A DNA stretch of 64,000 nt from Arthrobacter oryzae (GCF_030812315.1 NZ_JAUSSM010000007.1:1-64000); one strand, 5' to 3'; shown: positions 47,716 through 57,208, numbered from the stretch's first letter. The notes: generated by a model not told the origin, from the sequence alone. A program made the numbers and translations.

Positions 47716-49209
47716 TTACGCCAGAACGCCTGCGCGCCGTCCGAAGACGCAGCCTGCAGCAAGTCCGGTGCCGCCGGGGTAGTTGATGCTGAAGAGTCCG
47801 CCGAGCATTTCACCGGCCACGAAGAGGCCTTCGATGTGCTTTCCGTCGGCGTCCATGACGCGACCGTGGGTGTCCGACTTGATGCCGCCGAACGTGAAGG
47901 TAATCCCGCAGGTGACCCCGTAGGCGTAGAAGGGTCCGGTTTCGAGGGGGGCGCCCCAGTTGCTCTTGACCGGTTCGGTGGTGGCCTTCCGGCCGTCCTT
48001 GATGGTGGGGTCGAACGGGACGGAGCGGTCGATCGAGTTGTTAAAATCCGTCACGGTTTTGGACAGGCTCTCCGGGTTCAGGCCGATTTTGGCGGCCAGG
48101 TCCTCGATGGTGTCCGCGACCTCCACCGAGATGCCGGGCATGTCGTATTCCTCACTGCGCAGCATCGGACGCAGGGTTGCGTCGAAGATCTGGTAGGCCA
48201 CTGACCCGGGCTGCTTGAGGATTTCCTTGCCGTATTTGGCGTAGGTGTAGTTCCTGAAGTCCGCGCCTTCGTCTAGGAAACGCTTGCCATCCGTGTTCAC
48301 GATGATGCCAAACGGGTAGCTCTGCCGGGTCAGCCGGTTGGTCAGTTCGCGGTTGCTCTCGTTCGTGGCCGTGAAGGCATCCCACTGGACGCTGTGGCAG
48401 GTGCTCCAGTCGCCGCCCTTTGCGGCACCGATCGCCAGGGCTGCGGCGATCATGTCACCGGTGTTGTACGGAGTACCCCGGACCTTGGCGTTCTGCCAGC
48501 CTTCGCCCAGGTGCTCCCGCCGCCACTGGGGGTCGGACTCAAAGCCGCCGGCAGTAAGGATCACGGATTCGGCCATAAGGCGCTGCTCGCCTTCAGCGGT
48601 TTTGACTACGACGCCGGCAACGCGGCCGTTCTCGACGACGAGGCTTTGCGCCGCGTGGCCATAGCGGACATCGATGCCGAGCTCCGCAGCTACCCGCGTG
48701 TGGTCCTCGATCAGGCCCTCACCGCCGCCCACGTTACCCACGTGCAGGCCGCCCCAGAAGAGGTAGGAACCGTCCGGGCGCTCATAGGCCTGGCGCTCGT
48801 ACATCAGCCGGTACTTCAGGCCAAGCCCGTTGAGCCACCGAAGGGTGGACTGACTTTCAGCGATCAGGACTTGGGTTAGCGCGGGGTCGTTCCGGCCTTC
48901 TGTTACCTTTTCCAGGTCCGACTCGTATTCCTCAGCACTGTAGGGCGGAACAACGGTGCGGCCGTGCCGTTCATCCGGTTCCAGCAGGCCCTGCAAATCA
49001 TCGAGCCCGTTATGCACTATCCGGGTGGCGCCGGCGGTGTAGAAGCTGTTGCCGCCTGCCATGTCCTTCTCGCCTTTTTCCAGCAATATGACGCGCCGTC
49101 CGCGCTCCGCTGCAGCGTGCGCCGCCGTAAAACCGGCGTTCCCGCCGCCCACCACAATCACGTCAACGCTGTCCGCTGTCCGCGGTCCGGCTCCATTACC
49201 GATCGACAT
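47716..49209 (-). CDS. tcuA: FAD-dependent tricarballylate dehydrogenase-like flavoprotein
   Basis: A 497-residue fumarate-reductase/succinate-dehydrogenase-type flavoprotein. The FAD Rossmann motif is VIVVGGGNAGFTAAHAAAER (GGGNAG at 21-26), and the C-terminal FAD contact is GEMLGGLFSINYPGGTGLAA. TcuA oxidises tricarballylate to cis-aconitate. AAAGGACAGCC precedes ATG 49209; the longer frame to 49290 is less likely. No TcuB electron-transfer gene is adjacent. It is divergent from tctCBA, which would import the substrate. Confidence 0.75.
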   Translation of the reverse strand: MSIGNGAGPRTADSVDVIVVGGGNAGFTAAHAAAERGRRVILLEKGEKDMAGGNSFYTAGATRIVHNGLDDLQGLLEPDERHGRTVVPPYSAEEYESDLEKVTEGRNDPALTQVLIAESQSTLRWLNGLGLKYRLMYERQAYERPDGSYLFWGGLHVGNVGGGEGLIEDHTRVAAELGIDVRYGHAAQSLVVENGRVAGVVVKTAEGEQRLMAESVILTAGGFESDPQWRREHLGEGWQNAKVRGTPYNTGDMIAAALAIGAAKGGDWSTCHSVQWDAFTATNESNRELTNRLTRQSYPFGIIVNTDGKRFLDEGADFRNYTYAKYGKEILKQPGSVAYQIFDATLRPMLRSEEYDMPGISVEVADTIEDLAAKIGLNPESLSKTVTDFNNSIDRSVPFDPTIKDGRKATTEPVKSNWGAPLETGPFYAYGVTCGITFTFGGIKSDTHGRVMDADGKHIEGLFVAGEMLGGLFSINYPGGTGLAAGCVFGRRAGVLA

Positions 49210-49240
49210 TGGCTGTCCTTTCACTGGTTGATGAATCCAA

Positions 49241-49250
49241 CTGTATACAA
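49241..49250. promoter_or_regulatory. GntR-like site near tcuA
   Basis: CTGTATACAA (TTGTATACAG on the minus strand) is a near-palindrome typical of FCD-GntR operators. It is 32 bases before the tcuA start. Confidence 0.5.
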
Positions 49251-49330
49251 ACGTATGCATTAGGTGCAAGATGGATTCATGCAAGTTCAAAGTTGCCGGT
49301 GACTGCCATCACAGGTATAAATGTATTTCA

Positions 49331-49340
49331 TTGTGTACAG
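49331..49340. promoter_or_regulatory. GntR-like site near tctC
   Basis: TTGTGTACAG matches the tcuA site on the opposite strand at 9 of 10 positions and lies 64 bases before the tctC start. Confidence 0.45.
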
Positions 49341-49403
49341 CAGTATCCGAGTGGATCCTTGTGCTTTCGCACCGCCCAACAACGTCGTTACGGAACGAGA
49401 ACC

Positions 49404-50384
49404 ATGAAAAAACCCCTCCTCAATGCCGTGTTCGGCCTGGTCGTGGCCCTGGTGGCCGCGCTTGCGTTCGTGAATGCCGGCACGGCCGGTGGAACGAGCA
49501 CGGCCCGGAACAAGCTCACCCTGATCGCCCCGGCAGCACCTGGTGGCGGTTGGGACGGATTTGCCCGTGAAGGGCAGCAGGCGCTCAAGAGCGGCGGCGT
49601 GGTCAATAACGCTCAGGTGGTCAACGTGCCCGGAGCAGGCGGGACCATCGGCCTGAGCCAATTTGTCCAGATGCCCGGACGCGAAGACGCCCTTCTCGCG
49701 ACCGGTGGCGTGATGGTGGGGGCCATCGAACTCGGCGACAACCCGGAATCAATGGTGGACGTTGTCCCCATTGCCCGGCTGGCAGATGACTACGCAGCCC
49801 TCGTGGTTCCGGCCGATTCTAAGTTCAAGACCCTCGACGATTTCCTGGCAGCCTGGAAGCAAAATCCCGGCGGAACATCAATCGGCGGAGGTTCCCTTGG
49901 CTCGATCGACCACCTTCTGAGCGCCATGGTTGCCAAGACGGTCGGCATTGATCCCCGGGACGTCAACTACATCGCCTACTCCGGCGGCGGTGAGGCCCTG
50001 ACCTCGCTGCTATCCCACACCACCTCGGCCGGAATGTCCGGTTACAACGAAGTCAGCGACCAGATCGAAGCGGGCACGCTGCGAGCCCTGGCGATCTCTT
50101 CGGACGAGCGGCTGGAAGGAGTAGACGTTCCCACGTTCAAGGAGCAGGGCGTGGACGCGGCGATGTCCAACTGGCGAGGATTTGTGGCGACGCCCGGCAT
50201 CACGGGCGAGGCGAAGGCGGAATTGATCCGCATCGTCGGCGAGATGCGCAGCAGTGACCACTGGCAGGAAGCCCTGAAGCGCAACAACTGGACGGACACC
50301 TTCACCACCGGCGAAGAATTCGAGCAGTATATCAACAACGAAGTTGCAACGGCCCAACAAATCGTAAAGGACCTCGGCCTATGA
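49404..50384 (+). CDS. tctC: Tripartite tricarboxylate transporter binding protein TctC
   Basis: A 326-residue extracytoplasmic binding protein. A signal peptide (LLNAVFGLVVALVAALAFVNAG) precedes LTLIAPAAPGGGWDGFAREG and VVNVPGAGGTIGLSQFVQMP, hallmarks of the TctC/BugT family. It overlaps tctB by 4 bases. Citrate, tricarballylate or a similar acid is the likely ligand given tcuA. Confidence 0.87.
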   Translation: MKKPLLNAVFGLVVALVAALAFVNAGTAGGTSTARNKLTLIAPAAPGGGWDGFAREGQQALKSGGVVNNAQVVNVPGAGGTIGLSQFVQMPGREDALLATGGVMVGAIELGDNPESMVDVVPIARLADDYAALVVPADSKFKTLDDFLAAWKQNPGGTSIGGGSLGSIDHLLSAMVAKTVGIDPRDVNYIAYSGGGEALTSLLSHTTSAGMSGYNEVSDQIEAGTLRALAISSDERLEGVDVPTFKEQGVDAAMSNWRGFVATPGITGEAKAELIRIVGEMRSSDHWQEALKRNNWTDTFTTGEEFEQYINNEVATAQQIVKDLGL

Positions 50385-51028
50385 GCCTCACCCAGAACCA
50401 GCCAGAAGCAGTTCCCGTGGTAAAGCCGCAGGAAAAGGCCAGGCCTCGCTTTGGAACAGGCCGCAGCGAATTCGTCGTCGTCGCCGTGCTCTACGCAGTG
50501 GCCATCTTCCTCACCATTGGCACCGCAACCATGCATGTGCAGGGCAAATCATCCCCCGGGCCGCAGTTCTTCCCCATCATCGTGTGCATCGTCCTCTACC
50601 TCGTGGCCACCCTCCTGGCCATCCAGATCCTTCGCTCACCGAAGGTCCCGGACAACGCCATCCACCCCGGACGCGGGCAGTTCTCCCCGGACATGCTGCA
50701 TGACCTCGGCCACCTTGGCAAGGAAGGAGACGAGGTCTGTGACGATGAAGCAGCCCAAGCGCCGGCCAAGACTTGGAAGACCTACTCAGACTGGCGCACC
50801 GTTGGCATGCTGTTCGCTGGCGTCGTGGCCTTCGTCGCGCTGCTGGAACCGCTGGGCTGGATCATCAGCGCGACAATGCTGTTCTGGACCGTCGCCTACG
50901 CCCTCGGCAGCCGCCGACGATTCTTCGACATCGGCGTGGGCCTGCTCTTTTCCTCAATCATTCAACTGGCCTTCGGCGCCGGGCTGGGCCTCAGCCTGCC
51001 CTCCGGTCTCATAGGAGGGATCCTTTAA
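50381..51028 (+). CDS. tctB: Tripartite tricarboxylate transporter small subunit TctB
   Basis: A 215-residue membrane protein with four transmembrane segments (EFVVVAVLYAVAIFLTIGTA; FFPIIVCIVLYLVATLLAIQ; GMLFAGVVAFVALLEPLGWI; LLFSSIIQLAFGAGLGLSLP) and a polar loop of about 60 residues in the middle. This is the TctB pattern. It overlaps tctC by 4 bases and tctA by one base (TAATG). Confidence 0.82.
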   Translation: MSLTQNQPEAVPVVKPQEKARPRFGTGRSEFVVVAVLYAVAIFLTIGTATMHVQGKSSPGPQFFPIIVCIVLYLVATLLAIQILRSPKVPDNAIHPGRGQFSPDMLHDLGHLGKEGDEVCDDEAAQAPAKTWKTYSDWRTVGMLFAGVVAFVALLEPLGWIISATMLFWTVAYALGSRRRFFDIGVGLLFSSIIQLAFGAGLGLSLPSGLIGGIL

Positions 51029-52536
51029 TGGAACAACTCGAACTCCTCATGGGCGGTTTCGCCAGCGCTCTGACCCCCATCAACCTCCTCTGGGTGCTGA
51101 TCGGCGCCCTGCTGGGCACCGCCGTCGGCGTCCTTCCGGGGCTCGGCTCCGCCATGGCGGTGGCGCTGCTCCTCCCCGTGACCTTTTCCCTGGAACCGAC
51201 GGCAGCATTCATCATGTTCGCCGGTATCTACTTCGGCGGCCTCTTCGGCGACTCCACGTCAGGAATCCTGCTCAACACTCCGGGCCACTCATCGGCAATC
51301 GCGTCCACGTTCGAGGGACACCGGATGGCCAAGAGCGGACAGGCGGCCAAAGCGCTTGTCACGTGCGCCATCGGAGCCTTCATCGGCGGCCTGATCGCCA
51401 CCACCCTAGTGGTCTTCTTTGCCCCCACGCTGGTCAAAATGGCCACGGTGTTCGGCCCGGCCGAGTACTTCGCCCTGGCAGTGTTCGCATTCCTTGCCAT
51501 ATCCGCCGTCGTCTCCGAATCCGTGATCCGCGGTATCGCGGCGCTGGGGATCGGTCTCGCTCTGGCCCTCGTCGGAATTGACGGTCCTAGCGGCACCGCC
51601 CGCTTCACCGTCGGCATGCCCCAGCTCTTCGACGGGATCTCCGTCATCGTCATCACAGTCGGGCTTCTGGCACTCGGTGAGGTTTTCCACATCGCCTCCC
51701 GCATCCACCGCGATCCCGTCGCCACCCGCATCGAAACCAAGGGCCGGGCCCGGCTCAATCTCTCTGATTTCAAGAAGGCGCTGCCCGCCTGGCTCCGCGG
51801 AACGGCATTCGGCGCCCCGTTCGGGCTGATCCCCGCCGGCGGCGCGGAGGTGCCCACCTTCCTGGCCTACGGCACCGAGAAGCAACTGGCGAAACGCCGG
51901 GACGACCCTGAATTCGGCACCACCGGCTCCATCCGCGGCCTCGCAGCCCCCGAAGCCGCGGCCAACGCCACCGCCGGCACAGCAATGGGAGCACTTCTCG
52001 CATTGGGGCTGCCCACATCAGCCACCGCCGCGATCATGCTGGCCGCATTTCAGCAATACGGAATGCAGCCAGGACCCCTGCTCTTCGAACGAAGCGGCAA
52101 CCTTGTCTGGGCACTGCTGGCCTCACTGTTCATCGGCCTGGTGATTCTTGTGATGATCAACATCCCGTTCGCCTCCGTCTGGGCCAAGCTGCTGAGCATC
52201 CCCAAGCACTACCTCTACGCCGGCATTACCGTTTTCTCCATGCTCGGCGTGTATGCGGTCAGCTCCGCGGTCCTGGACCTGTGGCTACTGATCGCCATTG
52301 GCCTCATCGGATTCCTGATGCGCCGCTACAACATCCCGCTAGCACCAGTACTGATCGCCGTGATCCTCGGGCCGATGGCCGAGACTGAACTCCGCCGCGC
52401 GCTGGCCGTCTCCGAGGGGGATCTGGGCATTTTGGTGGACAGCCCGATCACCGTCACCCTCTACCTGGTCCTGGCCGCCGCCCTAGCGCTCAGCGCCGTC
52501 CAGCACCTCCGCCACCGGGCCAGCCGGAAGGTCTAG
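51028..52536 (+). CDS. tctA: Tripartite tricarboxylate transporter large subunit TctA
   Basis: A 502-residue membrane protein with about twelve transmembrane segments. TctA signatures: GTAVGVLPGLGSAMAVALLL near residue 30, GIYFGGLFGDSTSGILLNTP near 65, and GLPTSATAAIMLAAFQQYGM near 325. AGGAGGGA precedes the ATG. It forms the ion-coupled channel of the transporter with TctB. Confidence 0.9.
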   Translation: MEQLELLMGGFASALTPINLLWVLIGALLGTAVGVLPGLGSAMAVALLLPVTFSLEPTAAFIMFAGIYFGGLFGDSTSGILLNTPGHSSAIASTFEGHRMAKSGQAAKALVTCAIGAFIGGLIATTLVVFFAPTLVKMATVFGPAEYFALAVFAFLAISAVVSESVIRGIAALGIGLALALVGIDGPSGTARFTVGMPQLFDGISVIVITVGLLALGEVFHIASRIHRDPVATRIETKGRARLNLSDFKKALPAWLRGTAFGAPFGLIPAGGAEVPTFLAYGTEKQLAKRRDDPEFGTTGSIRGLAAPEAAANATAGTAMGALLALGLPTSATAAIMLAAFQQYGMQPGPLLFERSGNLVWALLASLFIGLVILVMINIPFASVWAKLLSIPKHYLYAGITVFSMLGVYAVSSAVLDLWLLIAIGLIGFLMRRYNIPLAPVLIAVILGPMAETELRRALAVSEGDLGILVDSPITVTLYLVLAAALALSAVQHLRHRASRKV

Positions 52537-52559
52537 TTACCTGACCCAACCACATGAGA

Positions 52560-52615
52560 GCCCCTGCGCCTCCATGGCCTCCACGGGTCGTCGAGATGCA
52601 GGGGCCCCCGTTTTC
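52560..52615 (+). terminator. Likely terminator after tctA
   Basis: GCCCCTGC (52560-52567) and GCAGGGGC (52598-52605) form a stem with a long loop, followed by CCCCGTTTT. Confidence 0.45.
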
Positions 52616-52690
52616 TGAGGTGGCTCACCGGCCGTCCGCCTGGCCTGTATGTAGCCGCAGTTTTCCGCGCCCGCCCGCCGTCAGGGCACA

Positions 52691-53284
52691 ATGGAAAGCA
52701 TGACCCTTACGACCTTCGCCCTCGTCCGCCACGGCCAGACGGACTGGAATGCGCAGCGCCGGCTGCAAGGTGCCACCGACATTCCGTTGAACGACGTCGG
52801 CCGCGGCCAGGCGAGCGACGCCGTCGCGGTCCTGTCCGGCTACGAGTGGGATGCCATTGTGTCCTCGCCATTGAGCCGTGCCGCGGAAACCGCCGACCTG
52901 ATTGCCGCCGGGCTCGGGCTCAGCGTGGCCCGGCGCGTGCCGGAACTTACCGAGCGTAGCTTTGGGCCCGCGGAGGGCCTGCAGGCCGGTCCGGAACTGG
53001 ACGCACTGCGTACCCCCGGCGGTTTCCGCGGCGCCGAAAGCGAGGACGAGGCAGCCAGCCGCGGGCTGGCCGCTCTGGACGCGCTGGCCGAGGAGTTCCG
53101 AGGCCGCCGCGTCCTGGTCGTCGCCCACGGCACGCTCATCCGCGTGACCCTCAGCCGGGCACTCGGCCGGACCCTGCAAAGCATCGACAACGCCGTGCTC
53201 AACCTGGCCCACCACCATGCCGTTGATGGCTGGCAGCTGGAATACTTCAACGGCGAGCGCGTTGTGGCTGGCGTTCAGGTCTGA
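52691..53284 (+). CDS. Histidine phosphatase (phosphoglycerate mutase-like)
   Basis: A 197-residue histidine phosphatase. The catalytic RHG motif is at ALVRHGQTDWN, the second basic patch at SSPLSRAAETADLI, and the second catalytic His at VVAHGTLIRVTLSRALG. ATG 52691 and 52700 are both possible. The substrate cannot be read from sequence. Confidence 0.8.
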   Translation: MESMTLTTFALVRHGQTDWNAQRRLQGATDIPLNDVGRGQASDAVAVLSGYEWDAIVSSPLSRAAETADLIAAGLGLSVARRVPELTERSFGPAEGLQAGPELDALRTPGGFRGAESEDEAASRGLAALDALAEEFRGRRVLVVAHGTLIRVTLSRALGRTLQSIDNAVLNLAHHHAVDGWQLEYFNGERVVAGVQV

Positions 53285-53325
53285 CCCGCAACGGTCCTTG
53301 GTACTGGGGTTGACGGTCCCTCAAC

Positions 53326-54135
53326 CTAGGACTGGTAATACTCCTCCGTCGGCGTGAAGCCCGCACGGTCCACTTTCCGGTGGTAGTGCACTCCGGCAAT
53401 GCCGCCCAGCACGGCGCCCACCAAGGCTGTCGCGGCCACGGCAATGACCGCGATGACGCCGCTCGTACTTAGCTGACCCTCGCCCACGGGAAGGCGGAGG
53501 AAGCTGTTGAGCGTGCTCAGCACATTGAGTTGCCCACCACTGAACATCGCCAAGAGGGCCACACCTGCGGCCACTATCACGGCCCACAACCACACCATGA
53601 GCCCCTGGCCGATGCCGTTGAAGCGCGCCATCCGTCCAGCGACGTAGCCGCCGGAAAAATAGGCGAGGAAGGGGATCGTCAGGAGCACGATCACACCGGT
53701 CATGCCGCCTGATGATGCCATACCGGCTTCCGCGATGAGGTCCATTCCGGCCAGAAAGCCGGCACGGCCGGCCGCCGTGACGGCAGCTACCAGCAAGACG
53801 GCCATTGCCGTCGCGGTCAGCCAGCCGAAGAAGGCTGAGCCGATCTTGATGCCGCCGAACCGCTCCTCTTCGCGGGCAACCACGGTTTCCCGGGTAGCGG
53901 CGACCGGGTCTTTCGTAAAAAAGCCTTCCATTGGGCCGCTGGTGGCATCGACGTACCCGGGGTCCTCATGGACGGCGTTTTCGCCATAGGGGACAACGCC
54001 GTCGGACTCTTCGTAGTAGCCGTCGTCAGGACTGCGGTCCGAAGCGCGGGCATCCGGTGGGCCCACCGGTTCGGGAACGTCATCCCCAACTCCGTCGCGT
54101 CCTCGCCCGCCAACAGGATCCCTTGCGCCGCCCAT
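53326..54135 (-). CDS. Membrane protein with acidic N-terminal domain, function unknown
   Basis: A 269-residue protein. The first 100 residues are polar and acidic with many Asp, Gly and Tyr. Four or more transmembrane segments follow (AFFGWLTATAMAVLLVAAVT; GGMTGVIVLLTIPFLAYFSG; VWLWAVIVAAGVALLAMFSG; VIAVIAVAATALVGAVLGGI). Stress-type actinobacterial membrane proteins look similar, but no named family is assigned. GAGGAAGC precedes ATG 54135, with a GTG 3 bases earlier. Confidence 0.55.
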   Translation of the reverse strand: MGGARDPVGGRGRDGVGDDVPEPVGPPDARASDRSPDDGYYEESDGVVPYGENAVHEDPGYVDATSGPMEGFFTKDPVAATRETVVAREEERFGGIKIGSAFFGWLTATAMAVLLVAAVTAAGRAGFLAGMDLIAEAGMASSGGMTGVIVLLTIPFLAYFSGGYVAGRMARFNGIGQGLMVWLWAVIVAAGVALLAMFSGGQLNVLSTLNSFLRLPVGEGQLSTSGVIAVIAVAATALVGAVLGGIAGVHYHRKVDRAGFTPTEEYYQS

Positions 54136-54382
54136 CACGCTTCCTCGCTTTCAATGTCCAACCAGCTCGATCGCTGAACCGGCAAGTGCGGCGGACTGCT
54201 CAGGAATCCATCATCGTCATTCACGGGCCGCCGCCCCACAGGCGCTCACCTCCGCTGCGCGGCCGGTGAGTAATACCCAAATTAGTCGCGCCCCGGTGCG
54301 GCCACGAGGGGCTTTCGGCCTTACTTGGACTTCGTCTCCGCTTCACACGGATAGACGGGAGGCTCAGCGTAAAACGCCGGTC

Positions 54383-54835
54383 TCAGGCAGCCTTTCGTGC
54401 TTTGTGGTTGCCGTTCGAACGGGACCGTGATGATGCGTTCGCCGGCGGCTTGCTTCCGGCCGCCACGTGGCTGCCCTGGGCAACAGTCGTATCCCCATGG
54501 AGGCGGACCCCGTGGGAAATAACGGCGCCTGCCCCGATCCGGGAGTGGCTGCCGATATGGACCCTGTTGCCAACCACGGCTCCCGGCCCGACGTACACAG
54601 CATCGCCGATCACCACCCGGTGACCAATGTGCGCCTGCCGGTCGATCCAGCTGCCACCGCCAACGCGGCACCCCGACTCCACGCGGGCGCCGGCCTCCAC
54701 ATAGGCGCTTGAACTGATGAACGACGTCTCGTGCACGTCGGCACCACGCCCGATCAGACCGCCGCCGTTTGAGTGCCGGTGGTAGGTGATGACCTTCCCG
54801 GCGTCGTCTTCAACGGTTTCGATTTTCCTGCTCAT
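54383..54835 (-). CDS. Hexapeptide-repeat (left-handed beta-helix) protein
   Basis: A 150-residue protein with a run of hexapeptide units (VHETSFISSSAYVEAGARVE; IGDAVYVGPGAVVGNRVHIG; IGAGAVISHGVRLHGDTTVA). Acyltransferases such as LpxA and DapD carry this fold, but no catalytic His is clear and there is no second domain. AGGAAGGTA precedes ATG 54835. Role unknown. Confidence 0.7.
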   Translation of the reverse strand: MSRKIETVEDDAGKVITYHRHSNGGGLIGRGADVHETSFISSSAYVEAGARVESGCRVGGGSWIDRQAHIGHRVVIGDAVYVGPGAVVGNRVHIGSHSRIGAGAVISHGVRLHGDTTVAQGSHVAAGSKPPANASSRSRSNGNHKARKAA

Positions 54836-55009
54836 TACCTTCCTGTCAGTCCGGAGCAACCCATAACATCGGACACTCCTTTTAACACCCGAAACGCGAC
54901 GTGCATTCCATGCGGAAATTCGTGCCGGGGGATCAATTTTGCGGAACATACAGGCCGTTCCGATGGTTATTTATTCAAAGGGCTCAGGCTTCCCACAAGG
55001 AGGTGCAGG

Positions 55010-55897
55010 GTGACCGCGAATGACAAGGATCTGTCAGGACGCCGGCCCTACGGTGGTGTTCCTGGCGCCGGATACGTGGCGGGTGCCAGCACTCACCCGT
55101 GGCGCCGGTATGTTGCTTTGGGGGATTCGTTCACGGAGGGAGTGGGCGACCCCGACCCGCGGAGCCCGGGCGGAGTGCGCGGTTGGGCCGATCGTGTGGC
55201 AGAGGAACTCAGCATCGGTCATGAGGACTTCGCGTACGCCAACCTTGCTGTGCGCGGCTTGCTGTTGGAGCAGATTCTGGAACGGCAAGTTGGGCCCGCG
55301 CTGGCCCTGCAGCCGGACCTGATCACGCTTTCAGCGGGAGGCAACAACATGGTTTTCCGCGGCGGCGATCCGGACAAGTTGGCTGACAGGCTCGACGGCG
55401 GTGTGGAGCTTTTGAGTTCTTCCGGCGCCACTCTGGTGCTCTTCACCGGCCCCGACTGGAGATCAACCCCCGTCCTGGGCCGCAACCGGACCAGGATTGC
55501 CGTCTTCAACGAAAACATCCGCTCCATCGCGTCCCGTCATGACGCCGTGATCGCCGATCTGTGGGGACTGAGAAAGCTCAGGGACCCACGGATGTGGGAC
55601 CAGGACCGCCTGCATCTCTCCCCGCAGGGCCACCACGCCGTGGCAATGATGGTGTTGGACACGCTTGGTGTCCCGCACCGGCTCCTGCCACTGGAACCCG
55701 GGGACCTGCCGCGAGGCGGTTGGCCCGAGGCCAGGGCAGGAGACCTGATGTGGGCACGCAGGTATCTCTTGCCGTGGGTGTGGCACCGCCTGCGGAAGCG
55801 GGTTGCCCTGGAAGAGCTGCGGGCAAAGCGCCCAATTCCGGCCCCTGTGAATAGCCTTGGGCAATCTGCTGCCGAAATGAAGGACCTGAGCAAGTAG
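55010..55897 (+). CDS. SGNH/GDSL hydrolase
   Basis: A 295-residue protein from GTG 55010, preceded by AAGGAGGTG. The nucleophile Ser40 is in VALGDSFTEG, the oxyanion Asn is in SAGGNNMVF, and the catalytic Asp/His pair is in DQDRLHLSPQGH near 198-201. No signal peptide is evident, so it is likely cytoplasmic. Lipase, esterase or deacetylase activity is possible. Its stop lies inside a TetR-like palindrome. Confidence 0.8.
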   Translation: MTANDKDLSGRRPYGGVPGAGYVAGASTHPWRRYVALGDSFTEGVGDPDPRSPGGVRGWADRVAEELSIGHEDFAYANLAVRGLLLEQILERQVGPALALQPDLITLSAGGNNMVFRGGDPDKLADRLDGGVELLSSSGATLVLFTGPDWRSTPVLGRNRTRIAVFNENIRSIASRHDAVIADLWGLRKLRDPRMWDQDRLHLSPQGHHAVAMMVLDTLGVPHRLLPLEPGDLPRGGWPEARAGDLMWARRYLLPWVWHRLRKRVALEELRAKRPIPAPVNSLGQSAAEMKDLSK

Positions 55898-55918
55898 GCA
55901 GACAGGTCTGTCTACTTG
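55891..55918. promoter_or_regulatory. 28-bp palindrome (TetR-operator-like or terminator)
   Basis: CAAGTAG-G-CAGAC, AG, GTCTG-T-CTACTTG is symmetric except for one pair. The core CAGACAGGTCTG resembles operators of TetR-family repressors. It includes the SGNH stop codon and lies 172 bases before the TetR gene. It could also end SGNH transcription as a hairpin. Confidence 0.5.
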
Positions 55919-56089
55919 CATGCCTGCGGGCCGCCGGTCCGCAGGAAGCCCAACTGTCCAAGACACGGCCAGGCGTAGAGTGGAACTGGTATCTCATTCG
56001 TTTTGCCAAATGAACCGTACGAACCACACAGACGTCATTAGGGAAAGCAACTGAAGCTGTTCTGGCGCTTTCTGCCGAGGAGGTGAACC

Positions 56090-56716
56090 ATGGACAAATC
56101 GAACCAGCGCAGGGACATGAGTGATCGTATCCTCAAGATCGCGTCCGACCTGTTCACCGCCGAAGGCCTGCACCAGGTCGGTATCAACCGCATCATCGCC
56201 GAGGCCGGCGTGGCCAAGGCAACCTTCTATAAATACTTTCCGACCAAGGATGACCTGGTCCTCGCCTACGTCGATGAGCTGGGGCTCGGCTGGGCAGCCG
56301 CGTTGAGGGAGGCGGCAGGTCCGATCGCCACCCACCCTGCAGACCAGCTGCTCGGCATGTTCGACGCCCTTTCCCGTGGCAGGCACCCCGGAGACCAACG
56401 CGGTGCCGCGTTCCTTCGGGCCGCAGCCGAGATCCGGCCCGGTACCGCTGCCCACCTCCGGGTCGCCTTGCACAATGCGCGGGTCCTGGACTGGATAACC
56501 CGGCTGGCACGCCAGACGGGAGCAATCGACCCGTATGCACTCGCACGGTCGCTTGCGCTCATCCTTGAAGGGGGACAGGCATGCGAGATCACGTCGCCCG
56601 GGCCTGACACACCCGAAATTGCCCGGTCGGCCGCCCGGCAGATCATGCGCACCGCCATACCCCGTCCCGCGCAGGCCGCACGGCCGCAGGTCGCGGCCGC
56701 CCGGAACTCGATCTGA
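56090..56716 (+). CDS. TetR-family regulator
   Basis: A 208-residue TetR regulator. The HTH is GINRIIAEAGVAKATFYKYF followed by PTKDDLVLAYVDE. The C-terminal ligand domain is unassigned. GAGGAGGTGAACC precedes the ATG. The palindrome upstream suggests autoregulation. Confidence 0.85.
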   Translation: MDKSNQRRDMSDRILKIASDLFTAEGLHQVGINRIIAEAGVAKATFYKYFPTKDDLVLAYVDELGLGWAAALREAAGPIATHPADQLLGMFDALSRGRHPGDQRGAAFLRAAAEIRPGTAAHLRVALHNARVLDWITRLARQTGAIDPYALARSLALILEGGQACEITSPGPDTPEIARSAARQIMRTAIPRPAQAARPQVAAARNSI

Positions 56717-56794
56717 CCCGGAACGCCACCGGAGGCGGCCGACCGCGGTGCCGGCACCCGCGGCCGCCGCCCACCGTCGCCCGCAACGTTTGAG

Positions 56795-57154
56795 CTAAGT
56801 CCCCGCGATGCGCCGGGCGTGCTCGGTTTCGGACGGGGTCGGGTGGACTGTAGTGCTTCCCCGGAATTCCCAGTGGCTCACCACGCCTTCCGGGCTGGTC
56901 ACCGTGCCGGAGTGGAGCGCCCGGTCTATCCTCCGGCGCACCTCCGCTTCCTGTTCCGGCTCCGCGGCGAAGACGACCCGCAGCACAACGGTCCCGCCGG
57001 CCCTTTCGGCCGTGGTGTGGTGGGCCGCCACAGGGCAGGGCGGGCTGTGGTCCCAGCTCCCGCATAATTCCAGCGTGATGGCTCCGCCGGGGCCGCGGAC
57101 GTCGCCGTCGGGAGCCATCCCAACCGTTGCCTCATGTACAAAAGCTGCCCGCAT
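56795..57154 (-). CDS. Conserved small protein, function unknown
   Basis: A 119-residue soluble protein (start MRAAFVHEATVGMAPDGDVR). It has a His/Cys cluster (DHSPPCPVAAHHTTAE) that could bind metal. No family recognised. Convergent with tetR. Confidence 0.5.
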   Translation of the reverse strand: MRAAFVHEATVGMAPDGDVRGPGGAITLELCGSWDHSPPCPVAAHHTTAERAGGTVVLRVVFAAEPEQEAEVRRRIDRALHSGTVTSPEGVVSHWEFRGSTTVHPTPSETEHARRIAGT

Positions 57155-57177
57155 GGCGCCATTCTCCCATCAACAAC

Positions 57178-57208
57178 GAAGGCCGGGCGGCCAAGCCGCC
57201 CGGCCTTC
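57178..57208. terminator. Strong hairpin terminator
   Basis: A 14-bp perfect stem (GAAGGCCGGGCGGC and complement) with a CAA loop lies after the MHS transporter gene on the minus strand. Confidence 0.75.
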
